DNA of 42,814 bases from Myxococcota bacterium (lineage in GTDB: Bacteria; Myxococcota_A; UBA9160; SMWR01): the NCBI GenBank assembly GCA_022447545.1, contig JAKVBI010000003.1, positions 96,121 through 138,934 on the forward strand, given 5' to 3'. Below, one piece after another: positions 9,135-18,137 of this stretch. Both the position numbers and the translations under genes were made by a program. How positions within the stretch are numbered: position 1 is the first letter of the stretch; each line of letters begins with the position of its first letter. The notes below the pieces were generated by a model. It made no database searches, was not told where the DNA came from, and saw only the letters and a list, made by a program, of their open reading frames with translations.

Positions 9135-9136
9135 AC

Positions 9137-9451
9137 ATGTCCCGACGCTGCGAATTGACTGGGAAGAAGGTGCTTTTCGGCCACAACGTGGCCCACTCCA
9201 ACACCAAGACGAACCGGCGCTTCGAGCCCAACCTGCAGAGGGTGACCCTGTTCAGCGAAGCCCTGGGGCGCAAGGTGCCGCTTCGCATCTGCACCCGCGC
9301 TCTTCGCACCGTGCAGAAGCACGGAGGCCTGGACGCTTATCTGCTCAAAACCGCCGACGCGACTCTCGCTCCCGAGGGCCTTCGGCTGAAGCGGCGACTC
9401 AAGAAATCCCTGGCCGATTCCTCACGAAAGAAGGCCCCGGCGGCCAGTTGA
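9137..9451 (+). CDS. rpmB: 50S ribosomal protein L28, zinc-independent form with C-terminal extension
   Basis: 104 residues. The N-terminal 75 align by eye with L28: MSRRCELTGKKVLFGHNVAH, then RRFEPNLQRVTLF and LRICTRALRTVQKHGG. Each potential zinc knuckle has only one cysteine (Cys5 and the one in RICTRAL), so it is a C-minus form. Family members are usually 63-80 residues; here a basic, Lys/Arg/Ala-rich tail of about 25-30 residues is added (EGLRLKRRLKKSLADSSRKK). It follows rpmE2 with two bases between. Confidence 0.93.
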   Translation: MSRRCELTGKKVLFGHNVAHSNTKTNRRFEPNLQRVTLFSEALGRKVPLRICTRALRTVQKHGGLDAYLLKTADATLAPEGLRLKRRLKKSLADSSRKKAPAAS

Positions 9452-9638
9452 TTCCGCCTCCAGCCAGGCGCATCCCAAACCCTTTCGTGGGTCTGCGGCA
9501 CTCCTTCCGCTCGATCGAGTCGAAGCGTTCTCTGGCTAAACTTCACCAATTCCGGGGATTTACACCGGGTATCCTGGGGACACTCCGCTCCTGCGCACCG
9601 GGCGAGGCGGGGAAACCGCGCACGCAAGGGGAGATGCC

Positions 9639-10589
9639 TTGACGGACCGCAACCAGTTCGGACACGACACCACCACCGAGGAGGTGCTCGAAGGCATCGA
9701 CCTCAGCGGCCGCACAGCCCTCGTCACCGGGGCCTCCGGCGGCCTGGGCGCCGAAGCCGCCCGTGCGCTTGCCAGCCGAGGCGCACAAGTGACCCTGGCC
9801 GCCCGGGATGCCGCCAAGACCAAGCAGTTGATGGCCGAAATCGTCGCCCAGCACCCTGAAGCGCAACTCGAGCATTGCGACCTCGAACTTTCGGAACCCG
9901 ACAAGGTTCGGCGCTGCGGCGAGACCTGGCTCGCGCAGCACGACAGCCTCGACATGCTGATCCTCAACGCGGGCCTGATGGCATGCCCACTGGCACGCAC
10001 TGCTGAGGGCTGGGAACTTCAATTCGCCACCAACCACATCGGCCACTTCCTCCTCGCCAACCTCTTGACGCCAGCCCTGCTCAAGGCCGCCCCGTCACGG
10101 GTAGTCGTCCTGAGCTCGGGGGGACACAAGATCTCACCGGTGGTGTTCGAAGACATCCACTTCCAACGGCGCGACTACGACCCCTGGAGCGGCTACGGCC
10201 AGGCCAAGACCGCCAACGTGTTATTCGCGGTGGAATTCGACCGGAGACTGCGCGAAAGAGACGTGAGAAGCTTCGCCGTGCACCCGGGTATGATTCCCAC
10301 CGACCTCGGCCGTCACCTGACGCGCGAGTCCATCCTACAGATCCGGGATCGGGCCAAAGACAGCGGGGAAGCGCCCAAGGCCCTCCAGGCCGGCGCAGCC
10401 ACGGAGGTCTGGGCCGCCACGGCGCCTGAGCTCGAGGGCCTGGGGGGCCTCTACCTGGCCGACTGCGGGATCGGTTCACCCGACGGCGAGGGATCGCGTG
10501 GCCACGCCACCTACGCCGTCGACCCGGACGCAGCGGCGCGTTTGTGGGCCGTCTCCGAGGAGATGCTGGGCGAGGCCTTCGCGCCCTGA
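9639..10589 (+). CDS. Short-chain dehydrogenase/reductase, retinol-dehydrogenase-like
   Basis: 316-residue NAD(P)-dependent oxidoreductase. The Rossmann motif TGASGGLG is at 30-37, LNAG at 109-112, catalytic Ser at about 159-160, and YGQAK supplies Tyr186 and Lys190. The active-site order and the sequence NHIGHFLLANLL resemble the retinol dehydrogenase/WW-domain oxidoreductase branch acting on hydrophobic alcohols or aldehydes. The start is TTG at 9639, with AAGGGGAG six to seven bases upstream; the overlapping ATG at 9634 is stopped at once. The substrate is not identifiable. Confidence 0.9.
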   Translation: MTDRNQFGHDTTTEEVLEGIDLSGRTALVTGASGGLGAEAARALASRGAQVTLAARDAAKTKQLMAEIVAQHPEAQLEHCDLELSEPDKVRRCGETWLAQHDSLDMLILNAGLMACPLARTAEGWELQFATNHIGHFLLANLLTPALLKAAPSRVVVLSSGGHKISPVVFEDIHFQRRDYDPWSGYGQAKTANVLFAVEFDRRLRERDVRSFAVHPGMIPTDLGRHLTRESILQIRDRAKDSGEAPKALQAGAATEVWAATAPELEGLGGLYLADCGIGSPDGEGSRGHATYAVDPDAAARLWAVSEEMLGEAFAP

Positions 10590-10633
10590 AGGCGGCGCGA
10601 ACACGTCGCCGCCTGGGTTAGACTGTCGCTCCG

Positions 10634-11935
10634 ATGGGGTTCCGCTTCCTGCATGTGGCGGATCTGCACCTCGAGACACACTTCGGGGGCAGCCGACAAA
10701 CGCGTGCGCGCCTGCGCGCCGCAACCCTCGAAGCCTTCGACCGCGCAGTCACCTACGCGATCGATCAAAACCTCCACGCCGTTCTGCTGGCTGGCGACGT
10801 CTACGACGATCCTCTGCTTTCGCTTCGAACCGAGGCCGTACTGACCCGGCAGCTGCGGAAGCTGACCGAGGCTGGCATCTGGTGCCTGATCGCCGCGGGC
10901 AACCACGACCCGGGCGGCGAAATGTTTCGCGCGCGCGATCTTTGTCACGACCTCAGAGACACTTCCGGCCTGGCGCGCGTCCATTGGTTCCGGGGCCCTC
11001 GGCCCGAACCTGTGAGTGTGTGCGATGGAGACGGCCAGCCCGTGGGAATTGTCGTTGGTGCGGGACACAGCGCCTCGAGCGAAGCCACGAACCTTGCCCG
11101 AGCGTTTCCGACCGCGCACGAAATCAGCAACGAACTCCCCGTCGTGGGGCTTCTCCACACTCATGTCGCCAGCGCGAAAATTGGCGCGCAGCACGAGCGC
11201 TACGCGCCCAGTGCGAGCACCGACTACCACCGCCTGGGCTACGCGTACTGGGCACTGGGGCACATCCACGCACGGCAACGTGCAGTCCCCGACCTGCCGG
11301 TCTTCTACGCCGGCAACCTACAGGGACGCAACCCCCGGGAGACCGGTCCGAAAGGGGGATTCGTCGTCGACGCTCAGGCGGGTTCCCACGCCGAGCCCGA
11401 GTTCGTCCGTTTGGCGCCCGTACGCTGGCTACGCGAGGAGATCGAGCTACCAAGAGATCTGTCGTCCGGTCGGTTGGCCGACCACCTCTCGGCCACCCTC
11501 GAGAACTTGCGCGAGTGGCCCGGGGAAGAGATCGCAGCGCGACTCGAACTGGTGGGCGAACACCCGTTGGCGGTCCGACTTCGGGACGCCGGGCAGCGCG
11601 AGGACCTCGCCCGGGAAATCGCCACCCGTACCGGGGCGCTCGAGATCCAGCTACGCACCGAGGGCCTGTGCCAGCCTGTGAACCGGGACGAACTGCGTCG
11701 AGCCGCTACGGTCCTCGCGCACGCCTTGGCACTACTGGATCGCCTGGAAGGAGATCCGGAGTTGCTGGCTCAGCTGGCCCCGAGTGTGCTGGCCGGAGCC
11801 CCCGACCCGGGAACCACCCCAGATTCCGACTACCTGCGCGAACTGCTGGTGGGCTTGCCCGAAGAGCTGATCTCGCGCTACCTCGAACCGAGCCCCGCCA
11901 CATCCGAGAAACCAAAACCATCGGGTCCAGCGTGA
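10634..11935 (+). CDS. SbcD/YhaO-like metallophosphoesterase (DNA exonuclease type)
   Basis: 433 residues. Calcineurin-like phosphoesterase motifs appear in order: DLH (Asp10, His12), GDVYDD (54-59), GNHD (89-92), LLHTHVAS and LGHIHARQ. The layout matches the Mre11/SbcD/YhaO group, whose members are Mn-dependent nucleases working with an SMC-like ATPase. The downstream gene is exactly such an ATPase, and its GTG start lies inside this gene's stop (GTGA), which strongly supports a two-subunit complex. Weak Shine-Dalgarno before the ATG. DNA repair or end processing is the likely role; the substrate is inferred. Confidence 0.9.
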   Translation: MGFRFLHVADLHLETHFGGSRQTRARLRAATLEAFDRAVTYAIDQNLHAVLLAGDVYDDPLLSLRTEAVLTRQLRKLTEAGIWCLIAAGNHDPGGEMFRARDLCHDLRDTSGLARVHWFRGPRPEPVSVCDGDGQPVGIVVGAGHSASSEATNLARAFPTAHEISNELPVVGLLHTHVASAKIGAQHERYAPSASTDYHRLGYAYWALGHIHARQRAVPDLPVFYAGNLQGRNPRETGPKGGFVVDAQAGSHAEPEFVRLAPVRWLREEIELPRDLSSGRLADHLSATLENLREWPGEEIAARLELVGEHPLAVRLRDAGQREDLAREIATRTGALEIQLRTEGLCQPVNRDELRRAATVLAHALALLDRLEGDPELLAQLAPSVLAGAPDPGTTPDSDYLRELLVGLPEELISRYLEPSPATSEKPKPSGPA

Positions 11936-14577
11936 GATTGACTCACCTGCGAGCCGCCGTCTTCGGTCCCCTACGGGGCGTAGAGCTGTCCCTCGATCAG
12001 GGGTTCGTCGTCATCCACGGCGCCAACGAGTCTGGAAAATCGAGCTTTCGCATGGCACTCGAGACCGTGCTCTACGGATTCGAGCCCGCGAGCCGGGACA
12101 ACCACCCACTGGTGGACTGGTGGGATGAAAGCCCTCCAGACCTTCACCTCGAGGCCGAACTTCGCCTGGGCACAGGCATCGAACAGGCCGTAGAGCGCGT
12201 CCTCCAGGCATCGGGCAAGTTGCGCGAGGCCAGGGGAGGCACGGGGTTCAGCGGTTCCCGGCGCGGCAACATCCCACTCGAAGTCGTGCGAAACCTGCCG
12301 CGAGGGGTCTACGGAGCCCTGTACTCGGTTGAACTAGAGGAATTGACCGCGCTCGAAGGTGACGTGCGCGCCCACGTCGACAATCTACTGATGCCAGCCA
12401 CTCCGGAACTCGGCATGCGGCCCACCCACGAGGTCCTGAGCGAGATCAACCACGACCATCACAAGCTTTGGCGCCCGGACAAGCGGGGAAAGCCCGAGGC
12501 CGCAGCCCTCCAGCAAGAGATCGCAAAAGCCCGCAGCTCCGTCACCGCGGCGCGCGACGAGGAAGCTGAACTCCGCGAAAAACGCATCCGACAATCGCAG
12601 CTGGTAGAAGAACTCGCGAGCCTGCGCGAGCAACGGCAGCGACTCACAGAACAGGCCGCCCAGGCCCCGTACCTCAAGCAGCTCGCGGAATTGCGTCAGC
12701 GCCAGGCCCAGAGTGGCACCCCTCCCGACCTCAACGCACTCAGAGGCAATCCGCTCAATGACCCCACGGAATTGCGCGATGAACTCGCCCGCGTGGAGGA
12801 GCGCCTACGTCCCGCCAAGGAGCGTCTCGCACGTGCTGAAGTCGAAATCTCGAAGACGGATCAGCGAGTTCTCGACAACGCTTCCGAGGTCGAACTCGCA
12901 ATCGCAGAGGACACGCCTCGTCCGGGCCAAGACGTCGACAGCCTGCGCGAAGACGTGAAAACTCTCCGCAACCAGGCCCGGCGACAGCTCGAAAATCTGT
13001 TGTCCGAGCCCATCACCCAGGCGGTCTTCGAACGAACCCAGGCGCTCCCGCTGGACGTCTTGCGCGCTGCTCAAGCCCGCTGGGCAGAAGAGTGGGAGGG
13101 CCAGGCTCAAGCCCCGCCGGTCTCCTCCACTCGAATTCCAGCCTGGGGCATCGGGGCAGCCATCGCCGGCCCATGCTTCGCAGCCCTGGGGGTTGCTCTC
13201 GGCCTGGACGATGTGTGGCTGCTCACTGGCATCGGCTCCTTCGTGCTCCTGTTCCTTGGAGCCCTGGCCCTGCGCCGGAGACAAAGCCCCGAACCACGCG
13301 AGCAGCCGCGACTCCCCGAGAGTTGTCACCGTGCGCTGGGAGATCTCACGCTCGACGAAGAGTTGCTGGCCACCCCCAGTGGACTGATGCGTGCCATAGA
13401 GAGCCTCCAGAGTGCCCAGGCCAATATTGAGGACTTTTGCGAATACGAAACCCAATTGGAGAGTGCGGGGGCCTTGGCGGAACAACGCACCCAACGACTA
13501 CTCGGCCTGTGCGAACGGCTCGAGATCCACTCCCGAGGCGAGACCGCACTGCTGGTGGCGCGCCTGCAGGAGGCAATGGAAAAGGCGCGGCATTGCGCAA
13601 TCCTGAAGACCCGCGATACCGAAGAGAGGGAAAGCGCGGAGCAGACCCTGTCGGACCTGCAGCCGAGCGCTGAGACGGCGCGCGAGCGGCTCGACCGGGT
13701 GGAGCAGGTTCTGACCCAAAACGAGCCCGATAGCACGGACTTCACCGACGCATTCCGGCGCGTCCAGGCGCGGCTCGAAGAACATCGCTATCTCCAGACG
13801 CGGGAAGAAGAGCTGAAACGCGATCCGCGCTGGCAAACCCTCTCCCACCACCCGAGCCTCGAAAATCCTGCCACGCTTCTCGACCCAGCCCACGCAAATG
13901 ACGATGCATCGAGCGCCGCGGCTCTATCCACCCTCGATGAACGCATCGAAGCCGGCAGCAACGAAGCGGGCGCCCTGGCCGAAGCGCTGGGAGCAGATCC
14001 CGGAGGGACCCTCGCCAGCGCCGAAGAATCCGTGGCGGACCTCGAGACCCAATTGCTGGCCGTCCAACACGGGCGGGACCGGCTGGCCCTGCTCGAACGT
14101 GTGCTGACCGTCGCCGAACGCGAGATGCGGGAGCAACATCAGCCCGATGTGCTGCGGCGGGCGGGTGAGCACCTTTCTCGACTCACCGGAGGCCGGTACA
14201 CACGCCTCGACGATTCGGGCAGCGGAGACGGAAAACTGCAGGTTCTGGATGCCTCGAACGACCAGACACTGACAGCGGGCCCCCCGCTGAGCAGCGGAAC
14301 CCTCGACCAGATCCAGCTCTGCCTGCGCCTGGGCCTGCTGGATCACCTCGACGCCGACGGCGAGCGCCTGCCCCTCGTTCTAGACGACGCACTTTTACGT
14401 ATGGACGATCAGCGGCGAGCTGCGGCCATCTCATTGCTCTCGGAGATCTCCCAGCAGCGACAGGTTTTTCTACTGACTTGTCACGACCAGATCGCGAGTG
14501 AAATCGAGCAATCTCTGGGAATCCGACGAACCCGCCTCGATTCAACACATCAGAGCGCGAGCTGGGACGGGAGGTAG
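11932..14577 (+). CDS. SbcC/YhaN-like SMC-type ATPase with central hydrophobic hairpin
   Basis: 881 residues from a GTG at 11932 (GTGA overlap with the phosphoesterase gene). Walker A is GANESGKS (30-37); near the C-terminus the ABC signature LSSGTLDQIQL starts at about 786, Walker B LPLVLDDAL lies at 813-821, and a switch-like LLTCHDQ follows. The middle is rich in Glu, Arg, Leu and Gln with heptad-like coiled-coil character (about 190-370 and 460-740). Between the coils, at about 402-447, are two hydrophobic stretches that look like a membrane hairpin instead of a zinc hook; no CxxC is seen there. The family is COG4717/YhaN-like. The frame stays open far upstream, but that part overlaps the phosphoesterase gene and is not coding. 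Confidence 0.9.
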   Translation: MRLTHLRAAVFGPLRGVELSLDQGFVVIHGANESGKSSFRMALETVLYGFEPASRDNHPLVDWWDESPPDLHLEAELRLGTGIEQAVERVLQASGKLREARGGTGFSGSRRGNIPLEVVRNLPRGVYGALYSVELEELTALEGDVRAHVDNLLMPATPELGMRPTHEVLSEINHDHHKLWRPDKRGKPEAAALQQEIAKARSSVTAARDEEAELREKRIRQSQLVEELASLREQRQRLTEQAAQAPYLKQLAELRQRQAQSGTPPDLNALRGNPLNDPTELRDELARVEERLRPAKERLARAEVEISKTDQRVLDNASEVELAIAEDTPRPGQDVDSLREDVKTLRNQARRQLENLLSEPITQAVFERTQALPLDVLRAAQARWAEEWEGQAQAPPVSSTRIPAWGIGAAIAGPCFAALGVALGLDDVWLLTGIGSFVLLFLGALALRRRQSPEPREQPRLPESCHRALGDLTLDEELLATPSGLMRAIESLQSAQANIEDFCEYETQLESAGALAEQRTQRLLGLCERLEIHSRGETALLVARLQEAMEKARHCAILKTRDTEERESAEQTLSDLQPSAETARERLDRVEQVLTQNEPDSTDFTDAFRRVQARLEEHRYLQTREEELKRDPRWQTLSHHPSLENPATLLDPAHANDDASSAAALSTLDERIEAGSNEAGALAEALGADPGGTLASAEESVADLETQLLAVQHGRDRLALLERVLTVAEREMREQHQPDVLRRAGEHLSRLTGGRYTRLDDSGSGDGKLQVLDASNDQTLTAGPPLSSGTLDQIQLCLRLGLLDHLDADGERLPLVLDDALLRMDDQRRAAAISLLSEISQQRQVFLLTCHDQIASEIEQSLGIRRTRLDSTHQSASWDGR

Positions 14578-14582
14578 ACAAG

Positions 14583-15812
14583 ATGGAATTGCCCCAACAG
14601 GGGGTCGCCCTCGAGACCCTCCTCGACCGCATGCGTGAGCGCAAACAGGCCGACGCCGACTGGCGATCCGCTCGAACCTTCAGTCTCGTCTACCCAGCGG
14701 GGGAGCAGGTGGACGCCGTGGTGCAGGCCGCCTCGCACCTCTACCTCCACGAGAACGCCCTCAACCCCTTCCGGTTTCCCAGCATCCGACAGATGGAAGA
14801 CGACGTAGTTTCCATGACCCTCTCACTCCTCCACGCGAGCCCAGAAGCCGGCGGCGCCATGACATCCGGGGGAACCGAGAGCATCCTGCTCGGTGTCAAG
14901 ACCGCGCGGGACCGCGCTCGAGCCGAGCGGGGCGTTGAGCGCGCCAGCCTCCTGGTCCCCCATTCCGCGCACCCGGCCTTCGCCAAGGCAGCCCAGGTGC
15001 TGGACATGGACCTCGTACAGATCCCCCTCGATACCGACCATCGCGCGGATGTCAAAGCGGCTCGTCGACTGATCGACGAGCGAACGGTTCTGATCGTAGG
15101 CTCGGCCCCCAACTACCCTTTCGGTGTGGCGGATCCCATTCCCGATCTCGCAGCCCTCGCCGCCGAGCGGGGACTCTCCTTCCACACCGATGCCTGCCTC
15201 GGAGGCTTTCTCCTACCCTTCTATGAACGACTGGGGGCGCCGGTTCCCCCCTTCGACTTCCGGGTCGAGGGCGTGACCACAATTTCGTCGGACGTCCACA
15301 AATACGGCTACTCGATCAAGGGAGCCTCGGTGATCGCACACCGCGATTCCTCCACGCTGCGCAATCATCAGTTGTTCCTCTACGAGGATTGGCCAGGCGG
15401 GATCTATGGATCCTTTGCGATGGCCGGTGCGCGCCCAGCCGCCCCCATCGCCGCCGCATGGGCAGTTCTGCAATGTTTAGGCGACGAGGGCTACACGAAG
15501 CTTGCAGGCGTCGTCCGCGAAACCACGCGCCGCCTACGCGAGGGGATCGAAGCGATCCCAGAGCTTCGAGTCTGGGGCGACCCCGTCATGAGCGTCATGG
15601 CCTTCGGCTCAGAACAGCTGGACATCGCCGCCGTGGGCGACGGCATGGACGAACGCGGCTGGCACCTCGATCGTCAAACCGGACCCGACGCCCTGCACTT
15701 GATGATCTCACCCGCGCATGCCGATGTAGTCGATACGTTTCTCACGGATCTGCGCGAAGCCGTGGATGGACGCGGTGATTCGCGGGGTACCGAGGCCCGT
15801 TACAGCAGCTGA
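14583..15812 (+). CDS. PLP-dependent lyase/decarboxylase, sphingosine-1-phosphate-lyase-like
   Basis: 409 residues, fold type I PLP enzyme. TSGGTES (94-100) is the phosphate-binding loop, HTDACLGGFLLPF (from His201) carries the PLP-nitrogen Asp203, and SSDVHKYGYSIKG contains the Schiff-base lysine Lys240. This set is typical of the sphingosine-1-phosphate lyase/group II decarboxylase branch. The substrate is uncertain: a phosphorylated long-chain base, or an amino acid. The N-terminal membrane anchor of eukaryotic S1P lyase is absent. It begins five bases after the ATPase stop, so it is probably in the same transcript as the nuclease/ATPase pair. A functional reason for that is not known. Confidence 0.88.
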   Translation: MELPQQGVALETLLDRMRERKQADADWRSARTFSLVYPAGEQVDAVVQAASHLYLHENALNPFRFPSIRQMEDDVVSMTLSLLHASPEAGGAMTSGGTESILLGVKTARDRARAERGVERASLLVPHSAHPAFAKAAQVLDMDLVQIPLDTDHRADVKAARRLIDERTVLIVGSAPNYPFGVADPIPDLAALAAERGLSFHTDACLGGFLLPFYERLGAPVPPFDFRVEGVTTISSDVHKYGYSIKGASVIAHRDSSTLRNHQLFLYEDWPGGIYGSFAMAGARPAAPIAAAWAVLQCLGDEGYTKLAGVVRETTRRLREGIEAIPELRVWGDPVMSVMAFGSEQLDIAAVGDGMDERGWHLDRQTGPDALHLMISPAHADVVDTFLTDLREAVDGRGDSRGTEARYSS

Positions 15813-15897
15813 AAGCTAGGTTTTCATCGTGCTCGCTCCGTTCAAGGAGCTGGGCTAAAAAAGGGCCCGCAAACGGGGTGAAGGAAACGCTAACGAG

Positions 15898-16665
15898 ATG
15901 ACAAAACATCAGGGCGTCGCACTGGTCGTAGGGGGTGCCAGCGGGATGGGTCGGCTTGCCGCACAGCGCTGGTCCGATAGCGGGCGCCCCTGCGTGGCGG
16001 TGGACATCAACGAGCAGGGACTTCAGGAAACCGCCGCCAGGCACTCTCGGATCGTGACTCGCTGCCTCGACGTCACCCACGCAAGTGATGTCGACCAGCT
16101 CGTCAAGGAGGTCGTTGCTGAGTTCGGTGCCCTGGAGCGCGTCTACAACGGCGCAGCCATCCAGCCCTCCCAGCTGCTATTGAATCAGGATCGCGCGGAA
16201 ATCCACCGCATCATGGAGATCAACTACGGGGGCCTCGTCAACGTAAGTCTCTCCACACTCTCTTCGATGGTTGAGCAGGGTCACGGAAGCCTCATCAATT
16301 TCGGCTCCATTGCAGGCTGGGTACCCAACATGCATTTCGGCGCCTATGCGGCCTCGAAATTTGCCGTCGTCGCCTTCAGCGAAGTCCTCTACCACGAAAA
16401 TCGCGGCCGGGGGGTTCACGTCTGCTGCGTGTGCCCCTCGGTGGTGGACACGCCGCTGATGCTCCAGGCCACCTCGAACCCAAAGATCGTCGAGGTGGGT
16501 CCTGCACCCATGGCACCGGTCAAAGTCCTCACGGCGATCGACAAGGCGATCGCCAAGCAGCGCTTCTGGGTCTTTCCGGGGCTGCACACCCAGATCGGCT
16601 GGCGACTCCGCCGCTTCTTTCCCCGATTGATGTGGGCCGTCGACCACCGCGCAGAGGGATTCTGA
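15898..16665 (+). CDS. Short-chain dehydrogenase/reductase
   Basis: 255-residue classical SDR. The cofactor loop is GGASGMG (12-18), with an acidic residue at the end of the second strand (VDIN) suggesting NAD preference. NGAA replaces the NNAG motif, and YAASK gives the catalytic Tyr/Lys. The C-terminal part (FWVFPGLHTQIGWRLRRFFPRL) is basic and amphipathic, as in SDRs of lipid or steroid substrates, but the substrate cannot be fixed. A purine-rich GAAGGAA precedes the ATG. The MATE gene begins at or near its stop codon. Confidence 0.9.
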   Translation: MTKHQGVALVVGGASGMGRLAAQRWSDSGRPCVAVDINEQGLQETAARHSRIVTRCLDVTHASDVDQLVKEVVAEFGALERVYNGAAIQPSQLLLNQDRAEIHRIMEINYGGLVNVSLSTLSSMVEQGHGSLINFGSIAGWVPNMHFGAYAASKFAVVAFSEVLYHENRGRGVHVCCVCPSVVDTPLMLQATSNPKIVEVGPAPMAPVKVLTAIDKAIAKQRFWVFPGLHTQIGWRLRRFFPRLMWAVDHRAEGF

Positions 16666-18026
16666 CGACGATCCCCAACGCCGCCGCCGAGCACGCCTTC
16701 GTCCACCAACCCCACCGGACGTTCTTGGGGTTGTCGTTTCCGGTGATGTTGTCCCTGATCGCAGAGCCGCTGACGGGAGCCGTCGACACCGCGTTCCTGG
16801 CCAGACTGGGAGCTGCCCCCGTTGCCGCCCTGGGTGTGGCCACCAGTTTGCTGTCGAGCTTGTTCTGGGTCTTCAACTTCCTCGGTGTCGGAACCCAGAC
16901 CGAAGTCGGCCAGGGCCTCGCCGAGCCGGGTTCGTCCCGCGCGCGCGACGCCTGCGGGCTGGCCCTGGGACTGTCCGTGATCTTCGGTACCGGCTTCGGA
17001 CTGTTGGCGCTGCCGCTCCTCGGGCCCGCCGTGGAGTTCATGAGTGACGATTCCACGGTGCAGGCTGCCGCCACGAGCTATCTCACAATTCGTCTCCTGG
17101 GGGGTCCTGCCGTCCTCATCACCATCAGCGCCTGTGGAGCCCTGCGAGGCCTACAGGACATGCGTACCCCCCTGTGGATCGCGGTGGTGGTGAATCTCCT
17201 CAACATCGCCCTCGACGTGATGCTCATCTTCGGCGCGGGACCCATTCCCCCACTGGGCGTGGCCGGCGCCGCCTGGGCAGCCACCGTGAGCCAGTGGTTG
17301 GGGGCGATCTGGGCCGCGATGTGGGTCACCCGCCGTCTGGGCTGGCCAACGCATTTGCCCTGGGCGCAGCTGGGCCGACTCCTGCGAGCAGCCCGCGATC
17401 TGGGGGCACGCACGGGGCTGCTGCTGCTGTTCCTGTTCATCGCCACCCGCCAGGCCACCCTGGTGGGGGCGGATTCCGGTGCCGCCCACCAGGCCATGCG
17501 ACAGATCTGGATGCTGAGTGCACTGGTGCTCGACGCCTTCGCAATGACGGCCCAGAGTCTGATCGCCTACTTCCTGGCCGCGGGGCACCTGTCTCTGGCC
17601 AGACGAGTGACCCGGATCGCTTGCCTGTGGGGGTTGGCGGTTGGAGTCCTCCTCTGCGTCGCGATGCTGTTGGGTCGCGACGCCATCGCCGGACTTCTCG
17701 TACCTGCATCGGCGCGCGGGCTGCTCCCACTCGCCTGGGCGATCGCCGCCTACAGCCAACCCCTCAACGCACTGTCCTTCGTCACCGATGGCATCCACTG
17801 GGGTACCGGGGACTACGCGTACCTGCGAAACGCCATGCTGATCGCCACACTCGTGGGGTCGTGTTGGGTGCTGGCCCTGCCGTCCACAAACTCGGACATT
17901 CTCGTCGGAGTCTGGGGAGCAACAGCGCTTTGGATCGGAATCCGCGCAGGCTTCGGCATTGCGCGCATCTGGCCCGGTATCGGAGCGAGCCCGCTGCGGT
18001 CCCGACCTAACGCCCACGCGGCCTGA
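16662..18026 (+). CDS. MATE-family multidrug/toxin efflux transporter (DinF-like)
   Basis: About 454 residues with some 12 hydrophobic helices in two repeats. The first helix (FPVMLSLIAEPLTGAVDTAFL) has the MATE/DinF signature with an acidic residue in TM1, followed by LGAAPVAALGVATS. It likely exports cationic compounds by Na+ or H+ antiport. The start is unclear: no ATG, GTG or TTG lies between the previous gene's stop and the first helix. Candidates are CTG 16662 (overlapping the SDR stop as CTGA), ATT 16659, or TTG 16725, which would cut very close to TM1. The coordinates use CTG; treat the 5' end as provisional. Confidence 0.85.
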   Translation: MTTIPNAAAEHAFVHQPHRTFLGLSFPVMLSLIAEPLTGAVDTAFLARLGAAPVAALGVATSLLSSLFWVFNFLGVGTQTEVGQGLAEPGSSRARDACGLALGLSVIFGTGFGLLALPLLGPAVEFMSDDSTVQAAATSYLTIRLLGGPAVLITISACGALRGLQDMRTPLWIAVVVNLLNIALDVMLIFGAGPIPPLGVAGAAWAATVSQWLGAIWAAMWVTRRLGWPTHLPWAQLGRLLRAARDLGARTGLLLLFLFIATRQATLVGADSGAAHQAMRQIWMLSALVLDAFAMTAQSLIAYFLAAGHLSLARRVTRIACLWGLAVGVLLCVAMLLGRDAIAGLLVPASARGLLPLAWAIAAYSQPLNALSFVTDGIHWGTGDYAYLRNAMLIATLVGSCWVLALPSTNSDILVGVWGATALWIGIRAGFGIARIWPGIGASPLRSRPNAHAA

Positions 18027-18137
18027 AACGGACCCTTCGCCAACGGCCGGTTGCCTCAGAAAGCCATGCAGCCGGGCCCAAGACCCGTCAGAATACGCGC
18101 GCCACCAGAATCCCAGACACTTGCGGAGGTTCTTCGT

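Noticed and set aside
10498-11931. Open frame running continuously into the SMC-like ATPase, which would give a 1,359-residue protein
   Set aside because: It overlaps the well-supported SbcD-like gene in another frame, has an Arg/Pro-rich composition typical of shifted high-GC frames, and the GTG at 11932 gives a normal family N-terminus.
15813-15897. Possible terminator between the PLP enzyme and the second SDR
   Set aside because: Only a short AAAAAA run and an imperfect stem; no stable hairpin followed by T residues.
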